This document shows positions 7,160 to 11,024 of a DNA stretch of 11,024 nucleotides, in pieces. The notes under the pieces were generated by a model. That model saw nothing but the letters and a program-made list of their open reading frames with translations. It was not told the DNA's origin and did no database searches. Every line of letters begins with the position of its first letter. The stretch's first letter is position 1. The stretch lies in assembly GCA_030628225.1 (NCBI GenBank), contig DAOVRJ010000062.1:1-11024 (forward strand), read 5' to 3'. The translations under genes were made by a program, and so were the position numbers. The stretch comes from Candidatus Zixiibacteriota bacterium. Lineage in GTDB: Bacteria > SM23-81.

Positions 7160-7194
7160 AGGATTTAGGATTTAGGGTATAGGGGTTAGGGAAA
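7160..7194. repeat. Five-copy 7-bp array (AGGRTTT-like)
   Basis: Five heptads starting AGG run from 7160 to 7194, the first two identical and the rest drifting toward AGGGGTT. The array resembles telomere-type TTAGGG DNA, but the period is seven. It is imperfectly complementary to the array at 7251-7278. Confidence 0.75.
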
Positions 7195-7250
7195 AGCAAA
7201 ACATCAGGTTCTAAAACAAAGATTTGAAAGATGGAAAGATTTTGGTTCAC

Positions 7251-7308
7251 TAACCCCTAACCCCTGATCCCTAATCCCTGTCTTTCCGGGTTCCCTAACC
7301 GCTAACCC
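7251..7308. repeat. Opposing 7-bp array (TAACCCC), potential minus-strand G-quadruplex
   Basis: Heptads of consensus TRAYCCC occur at 7251, 7258, 7265 and 7272, with two further degenerate copies at 7295 and 7302. They are the reverse complement of the 7160-7194 array, so a stem with a loop of about 56 bases is possible between porB-like and porG. On the minus strand the block 7254-7278 has four runs of three or four G separated by loops of three or four bases, which fits the standard G-quadruplex pattern. Confidence 0.7.
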
Positions 7309-7422
7309 CTTTCCTTTTAGAATCCTCGAACCCCAATCTTTTCCAAGAGCACGATACCTATATAGGCTAAAAATCCTCGCTAAGTATCGATTTTCCACCA
7401 AAGCATACTCTCGCCTCCCAAA

Positions 7423-7438
7423 AGTGAAAAATTTCACA
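7423..7438. promoter_or_regulatory. CRP/FNR-family-like palindrome upstream of the porG promoter
   Basis: AGTGA-N6-TCACA at 7423-7438 matches the CRP-type consensus TGTGA-N6-TCACA at nine of ten defined bases, and GTGAAA-N2-TTTCAC is a perfect inverted repeat. It ends nine bases before the -35 box, with its centre about 51 bases upstream of the predicted transcription start. A regulator of the CRP/FNR superfamily is plausible but unproven. Confidence 0.4.
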
Positions 7439-7443
7439 TTTTC

Positions 7444-7475
7444 TGCTTGTGATTTCCGGCCAATTTAGCTATATT
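7444..7475 (+). promoter_or_regulatory. Promoter of porG (and probably porDAB)
   Basis: TTGTGA (7447-7452) and TATATT (7470-7475) are 17 bases apart, exactly as in the promoter at 3282-3310, and the 12-mer TGCTTGTGATTT is shared. Transcription would start near 7482, about 40 bases before the porG ATG. Upstream, the gap 7133-7443 holds only repeat arrays and the palindrome at 7423-7438. Confidence 0.65.
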
Positions 7476-7522
7476 CAAAATCCTGAATGATCTATGCCAG
7501 GGTGTCAAGAAAGAGAGTTGCC

Positions 7523-8065
7523 ATGATAGAAATCAGGTTTCACGGACGAGGAGGGCAGGGTACGGTGGTGGCCTCCAAGGCGCTGGCCAATGCCCTGATG
7601 ATGGAGGGAAAATGGGTGCAGACCTTCCCCGAATATGGGGTGGAGAGGAGAGGAGCGCCGGTCGTTTCTTTCACCCGCATCGACGATAAAAGGATCTATC
7701 TGCGCTGCAAGATCTACGAGCCGGACCATGTGGTGGTTATGGACCCCAAACTCATGGGGGCAGTGGATGTGACCGGCGGGTTAAAATCAGGTGGTTGGGT
7801 GATCATCAATTCCGAAAAAGATGCCAAAACCTTCAGGATGCTGGATAAATTCCGGGTGAGAACCTTTGATGCCAGCTCCCTGGCGCTCAAATATGGTTTG
7901 GGCTCCAAGGCAGCACCCATTGTCAACATGCCCATGTTAGGGGCCTTTGCCAAGATAACGGGATTCGTGGGTTTGGATGCCCTTCTGAAGGCCGTCCGCG
8001 AGGAATCGCCGATCAAGAAGGACGAGAACGTTCAGGCGGCCAAGGAAGCGTATGAGAGTATGTAG
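7523..8065 (+). CDS. porG: Pyruvate:ferredoxin oxidoreductase gamma subunit
   Basis: The 180-residue protein begins MIEIRFHGRGGQG, the diagnostic start of PorG/VorC-type gamma subunits, followed by the conserved EYGVERRGAPV segment near residues 37-47. The gamma subunit completes the CoA-binding part of the oxidoreductase, which converts pyruvate and CoA to acetyl-CoA and CO2 while reducing ferredoxin. An in-frame ATG at 7487 would add 12 residues, but it lies only a few bases past the predicted transcription start and the extension is not family-like, so 7523 is chosen. The ribosome-binding site is weak (purine-rich AAGAGAG). It is the only gamma gene for two alpha/beta pairs, and it is separated from porD by 218 bases of repeat-containing DNA rather than abutting it as in many POR operons. 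Confidence 0.9.
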   Translation: MIEIRFHGRGGQGTVVASKALANALMMEGKWVQTFPEYGVERRGAPVVSFTRIDDKRIYLRCKIYEPDHVVVMDPKLMGAVDVTGGLKSGGWVIINSEKDAKTFRMLDKFRVRTFDASSLALKYGLGSKAAPIVNMPMLGAFAKITGFVGLDALLKAVREESPIKKDENVQAAKEAYESM

Positions 8066-8130
8066 GGAGGGAATTGGGGGTCGGGAAAGACAAATTAACG
8101 TGGCCGTGCTCGTGTCCGTTGAAAAAGAAA

Positions 8131-8228
8131 GAGATCAGAGAGTAGAGATCAAGGTAAAAAACGCGGTCTTCCAGAAACCTTCATATGGGGTAGAGGGGTT
8201 GGGGCACTGATCTCTGATCTCTTATTCC
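8131..8228. repeat. Inverted pair of 7-bp arrays (GAGATCA / TGATCTC)
   Basis: The left arm has heptads at 8131, 8138 and 8145, two of them exactly GAGATCA. The right arm has TGATCTC at 8208 and 8215, its exact reverse complement, then a degenerate third unit. The arms could form a stem with a loop of about 56 bases inside the porG-porD gap (8066-8283). No confident promoter or gene was seen in that gap. Confidence 0.7.
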
Positions 8229-8283
8229 CCGTATTAAGTATCACGCCATACGATGCACGTATCAAACAAGGCGAGGATAAGAA

Positions 8284-8565
8284 ATGTCTGAAAAGATCGA
8301 GATCAGAGGCGAGAGGGACATGCCGGTCAATGCTATGTCATTGGGCCTGATGACCTGGAACAAAACCGGGTCGTGGCGCAACCTGCGGCCGGTGATCGAC
8401 TACGAGAGGTGCACCGGGTGTATGATATGCTGGAAGTTCTGTCCCGATGCCTGCATCAACATCGAGAACGAGCGGCCGGTAATAGACTTAGACTACTGCA
8501 AGGGCTGCGGTATCTGCGTTGAGGAGTGCCCCAAGGTTGCCATTTCGGTAGTGAAGGAGGAGTAA
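8284..8565 (+). CDS. porD: Pyruvate:ferredoxin oxidoreductase delta subunit (2[4Fe-4S] ferredoxin)
   Basis: This 93-residue protein carries two classical CxxCxxCxxxCP ferredoxin motifs: Cys43, 46, 49 and 53, and Cys72, 75, 78 and 82. One additional Cys57 is present. The N-terminal 40 residues, with SWRNLRPVID before the first motif, are typical of PorD. The subunit passes electrons from the TPP/iron-sulfur core to external ferredoxin. GAGG at 8272-8275 lies eight bases before the ATG. The next gene begins directly after its stop codon. Confidence 0.92.
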   Translation: MSEKIEIRGERDMPVNAMSLGLMTWNKTGSWRNLRPVIDYERCTGCMICWKFCPDACINIENERPVIDLDYCKGCGICVEECPKVAISVVKEE

Positions 8566-9726
8566 GTGAAAAAAGTCATAATGGGCAACCACGCTTTATC
8601 ATACGGAGCCATGATGGCCCGGGCCCAGGTGATCCCGGCCTATCCGATCACGCCGCAGACCGAGGTAGTGGGCTTACTCTCAGAGCTCTGTGCCGATGGG
8701 CTTTTGGATGCCAAGTTCATCAAGGTAGAATCGGAACATTCGGCCATGGCCGCGGCCATCGGGGCATCAGCCGTTGGCGCGCGCGCCTTTACCGCCACAT
8801 CGGCTCAGGGTCTAGCCCTGATGCATGAGATGCTCCACTGGGCCGTTGGGGCCAGGCTGCCGGTGGTCCTGGGTAATATCAACCGGGCCATGGGACCGCC
8901 CTGGACCATCTGGACCGATCAGAACGACTCGCTGTCCCAACGGGATACCGGCCTGATCCAGTTTTACTGTGAGTCAAACCAGGAGGTGCTGGACACGGTC
9001 ATCCAGGCCTTCAAGATCTCGGAGAATGAGAAGGTGCTTCTGCCGTCCATGATCGTGCTGGATGCATTTGTGCTATCGCATACCTCCGAAGTAGTGGATA
9101 TGCCCGACCAAAAGCTGGTGGACGAATACCTGCCATCATATAAAGCGCGCTATCGTGTTCACCCCAGCGATCCTCATTCTTTTGGCGCCCTGACCACGCC
9201 TGACGCCTATTATGAATTGCGTTACAAGATCGAGCGTTCGATGATGGAGGCCAAGGAGCTGATCAAAAAGGCCGGGGAGGAGTTCGGGGAGGTGTTCGGG
9301 CGTAAGTATGGTCTTATCGAGACATATCAAACAGAGGATGCCGATTTTATCATCGTGGCCTCGGCCACAGTCGCCGGAACAGCCCGAACAGTTATCGATG
9401 AGCTGCGCGCCCAGGGACAGAAAGTCGGGCTGGTCAGGGTAAGGGTCTTCCGGCCGTTTCCCTTCCAGGAGATCCGTCAGGCCCTCAAGGGCGCCGGCAA
9501 GGTGGTGGTCATCGACCGCAACATATCATTCGGTCACTCGGGGATCTTCTTCCAGGAGGTGAAGGCGGGCATGTACGACCAGCCCGACCGGCCGCCCATC
9601 TTCGGGTATATCGCCGGTTTGGGCGGGAGAGATGTGACCCCGGATACAATCAAAGAGATCGTCGCGGATGCCAAGGGCAAACAGAAATCGGAAGAGAATA
9701 TTATCTGGATAGGATTGAAACCATGA
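8566..9726 (+). CDS. porA: Pyruvate:ferredoxin oxidoreductase alpha subunit
   Basis: The 386-residue protein has all motifs expected of an active alpha subunit: YPITPQT (26-32) at the substrate pocket, Glu57 in ESEH next to TPP, Arg107 in NINRAM, and TDQNDSLSQRDTG (117-129). The NRAMGPPWTIWTDQND stretch favours pyruvate as substrate, though 2-oxoisovalerate cannot be fully excluded. The start is GTG at 8566, immediately after the porD stop, with a strong AAGGAGG ribosome-binding site at 8554-8560. It overlaps porB by ATGA. It is the intact paralogue of the gene at 5130-6284, and both end in a similar WIGLK/WLGVK sequence. Confidence 0.93.
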   Translation: MKKVIMGNHALSYGAMMARAQVIPAYPITPQTEVVGLLSELCADGLLDAKFIKVESEHSAMAAAIGASAVGARAFTATSAQGLALMHEMLHWAVGARLPVVLGNINRAMGPPWTIWTDQNDSLSQRDTGLIQFYCESNQEVLDTVIQAFKISENEKVLLPSMIVLDAFVLSHTSEVVDMPDQKLVDEYLPSYKARYRVHPSDPHSFGALTTPDAYYELRYKIERSMMEAKELIKKAGEEFGEVFGRKYGLIETYQTEDADFIIVASATVAGTARTVIDELRAQGQKVGLVRVRVFRPFPFQEIRQALKGAGKVVVIDRNISFGHSGIFFQEVKAGMYDQPDRPPIFGYIAGLGGRDVTPDTIKEIVADAKGKQKSEENIIWIGLKP

Positions 9727-10601
9727 AACTTACCATTCCAGAACAGGAACTGATGTGTTCAGGCCATCTGGCCTGTCAGGGATGTGGGGCCACTCTGGCC
9801 ATGCGTTATGCCTTGAAGGCGCTGGGCAAGAACACAGTTCTTTCCATCCCGGCCTGCTGCTGGTCAGTGGTCGATGGCCCGTTTCCATATACCTCGCTTG
9901 ATGTGCCCATCTTCCATACCGCTTTTGAGACGGCTGCCTCAGCGGCCTCGGGGATGAAGGCCGGCCTGGAGATGTTGGGCGATGATGATGTCCAGGTGGT
10001 AGCCTGGGCCGGCGACGGGGGAACCTTCGACATCGGAATTCAGGCTCTTTCCGGAGCGGCCGAGCGTAATGACAACTTCATCTACATCTGCTATGACAAC
10101 GAAGCGTACATGAACACGGGGATCCAGCGTAGCTCGGCAACGCCCTGGAGATCATGGACCACAACCACCCCGGAGAAGCACCCCAAGGAGACCCCCAAAA
10201 AGGACATGGTCGGGATCATGGCCGCGCATCGGATACCCTATGTGGCTACCTGCTCCATTGCCTATCCTGAGGATATGATCAGGAAGATCAAGAAAGCCAA
10301 GGAGATCAAGGGCTGCAAGTTCATTCATGTGTTCGCTCCCTGCCCAACGGGCTGGCGCACCGCCCCGGAGAATTGTGTCAAGCTGGCCAGGCTGGCCGTG
10401 CAGACTCGGGTTTTTCCCCTGTACGAGATCACCAACGGCGTCGATTACAAGATCAACATCAAGCCGGCCAAGCCAAGGCCGGTGATCGAATATCTGAAGC
10501 CGCAGGGCAGATTCCGACATCTCACCGAGCAAGATGTGGCTCAGATCCAGCACACCGTGGACTGGGAATGGGAGCGGCTGATGAAGAGAGCTGCGGAGTA
10601 G
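9723..10601 (+). CDS. porB: Pyruvate:ferredoxin oxidoreductase beta subunit
   Basis: The 292-residue protein contains the complete TPP/Mg2+ site: WAGDGGTFDIG from residue 95 (GDG at 97-99) and YDNEAYMNTGIQRS from 124, with Asn126 as a metal ligand and a TPWRSWTTTTP loop after it. Cys18 and Cys21 (CQGC), the Cys45-46 pair and Cys207 (APCPTGW) are the expected [4Fe-4S] ligands. Together with PorA it forms the catalytic core that decarboxylates pyruvate and passes electrons on to PorD. The start ATG overlaps the porA stop. It is the intact paralogue of the degenerate gene at 6281-7132 and the last gene of the operon, followed by a terminator. Confidence 0.93.
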   Translation: MKLTIPEQELMCSGHLACQGCGATLAMRYALKALGKNTVLSIPACCWSVVDGPFPYTSLDVPIFHTAFETAASAASGMKAGLEMLGDDDVQVVAWAGDGGTFDIGIQALSGAAERNDNFIYICYDNEAYMNTGIQRSSATPWRSWTTTTPEKHPKETPKKDMVGIMAAHRIPYVATCSIAYPEDMIRKIKKAKEIKGCKFIHVFAPCPTGWRTAPENCVKLARLAVQTRVFPLYEITNGVDYKINIKPAKPRPVIEYLKPQGRFRHLTEQDVAQIQHTVDWEWERLMKRAAE

Positions 10602-10632
10602 GGGAGAGTTTACAGTTGAGATGAGAAAGGCG

Positions 10633-10660
10633 GATTCTGGATCCTCGATCCTTGATACTT
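10633..10660. repeat. Four-copy 7-bp array (GATNCTN)
   Basis: Four heptads at 10633, 10640, 10647 and 10654 share GATNCT. They belong to the same word family as the array at 3075-3102, over 7 kb away, and are likewise followed by GTTAA. Confidence 0.7.
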
Positions 10661-10743
10661 GTTAACAGAGAAAAAAACGATGCACGTTAGCTATCGTGTT
10701 CGAAGTTCGTATTCGTAGAAAATAGAGACCTAATAGGAATAGC

Positions 10744-10777
10744 AAAAAAGCCCGGCCGGGAAAGGTCGGGCTTTTTT
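10744..10777 (+). terminator. Rho-independent terminator after porDAB
   Basis: AAAAAAGCCCGGCC (10744-10757) pairs with GGTCGGGCTTTTTT (10764-10777) around the six-base loop GGGAAA, with only one G-U wobble. The GC-rich core and the T-run make a strong intrinsic terminator. The matching A-run makes it potentially bidirectional. It lies about 140 bases after the porB stop. Confidence 0.88.
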
Positions 10778-10783
10778 AAAGCC

Positions 10784-10825
10784 ATTGAAAATTGGAGATT
10801 GAGGATTTGAGATTGTAGATTTAAA
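10784..10825. repeat. Six-copy 7-bp array (ATTGNAG)
   Basis: Six in-phase heptads start at 10784, 10791, 10798, 10805, 10812 and 10819, all beginning ATT and mostly ATTG. The array begins a few bases after the terminator. No opposing array was seen for it. Confidence 0.7.
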
Positions 10826-10847
10826 TAGCGTGACCGCGAGGGAAGCG

Positions 10848-10922
10848 GATCCTGGATAAAGACGTTATTATATCATGGATATTTTCCAGCATCTTCGCTT
10901 TTTACCAGGATCTAGGATCAAG
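10848..10922. repeat. Inverted GATCCTGG / CCAGGATC words with 7-bp units
   Basis: GATCCTGG (10848-10855) is exactly complementary to CCAGGATC (10905-10912). Two heptads lie in each arm: GATCCTG and GATAAAG on the left, GATCTAG (10909) and GATCAAG (10916) on the right. The words belong to the same GAT-family as the arrays at 3075 and 10633. No gene was recognised between 10602 and the right edge. Confidence 0.55.
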
Positions 10923-11000
10923 CTTGCTATATTGTAGAAAAGGGTAGTTGAGCCTGTAAAAAAAGGCTATACTCCTTCTGATTTGAATTTTTGATTAGCA

Positions 11001-11024
11001 GCTCATTGATTTTCACCAATGAGC
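11001..11024. repeat. Perfect 8-bp inverted repeat at the window edge
   Basis: GCTCATTG (11001-11008) and CAATGAGC (11017-11024) are perfect reverse complements around an eight-base loop. The window ends here, so it cannot be told whether this is a regulatory hairpin, a terminator of a gene on the other strand, or part of a longer repeat. Confidence 0.5.

Noticed and set aside
7160-7308. CRISPR array or telomere
   Set aside because: The units are seven bases, without unique spacers, and a bacterial chromosome end is not indicated since genes continue on both sides.
10948-10973. TTGAGC and TATACT as a promoter for a gene right of the window
   Set aside because: The spacing is 14 bases, too short for a sigma70 promoter, and no downstream gene can be seen.

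Overview
The window reads as a segment of an anaerobic bacterial chromosome of middling to fairly high GC (by eye about 55%; not computed). Shine-Dalgarno sites, sigma70-like promoters and overlapping start/stop codons indicate a bacterium. A four-subunit pyruvate:ferredoxin oxidoreductase (POR) and ferredoxin-type proteins indicate strictly anaerobic or fermentative metabolism. The sequence alone does not fix the phylum; an uncultured Desulfobacterota- or Zixibacteria-like lineage is only a guess.

Layout. (1) Positions 1-1275, minus strand: the first codons of a HAD-type phosphatase, and upstream of it with an ATGA overlap a GT81 glycosyl-3-phosphoglycerate synthase. This is a two-step compatible-solute operon (glucosylglycerate or mannosylglycerate) with a clear promoter at 1360-1388. 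(2) 1656-3020, plus strand: a MATE-family efflux transporter, divergent from that operon. (3) 3409-7132, plus strand: a tightly coupled three-gene operon made of a GltD-like FAD/NAD(P) oxidoreductase carrying extra iron-sulfur domains at both ends, a PorA-like protein and a PorB-like protein. (4) 7523-10601, plus strand: porG, then porD-porA-porB, an apparently complete canonical POR. (5) 10602-11024: noncoding, with a strong intrinsic terminator.

The main result is that the two alpha/beta pairs are paralogues but not equivalent. The downstream pair keeps the YPITP substrate motif and the GDG...N thiamine diphosphate (TPP) motif. The upstream pair has lost or altered both, while keeping the cysteines expected to bind the PorB iron-sulfur cluster, and it sits in an operon with a flavoprotein that could exchange electrons with NAD(P)H. 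The upstream operon may encode an uncharacterised complex, such as an NAD(P)-linked electron-transfer or regulatory partner of POR, or a 2-oxoacid oxidoreductase with a changed substrate. Both operons have a near-identical promoter, TTGTGA-N17-TATATT preceded by the same flanking bases, so they are probably expressed together.

The second theme is noncoding: the four gaps at 3021-3408, 7133-7522, 8066-8283 and 10602-11024 all contain short tandem arrays, nearly always with a 7-bp period. Each array has its own consensus, and most are matched by an array in the opposite orientation, so the pair could fold into a long imperfect hairpin.
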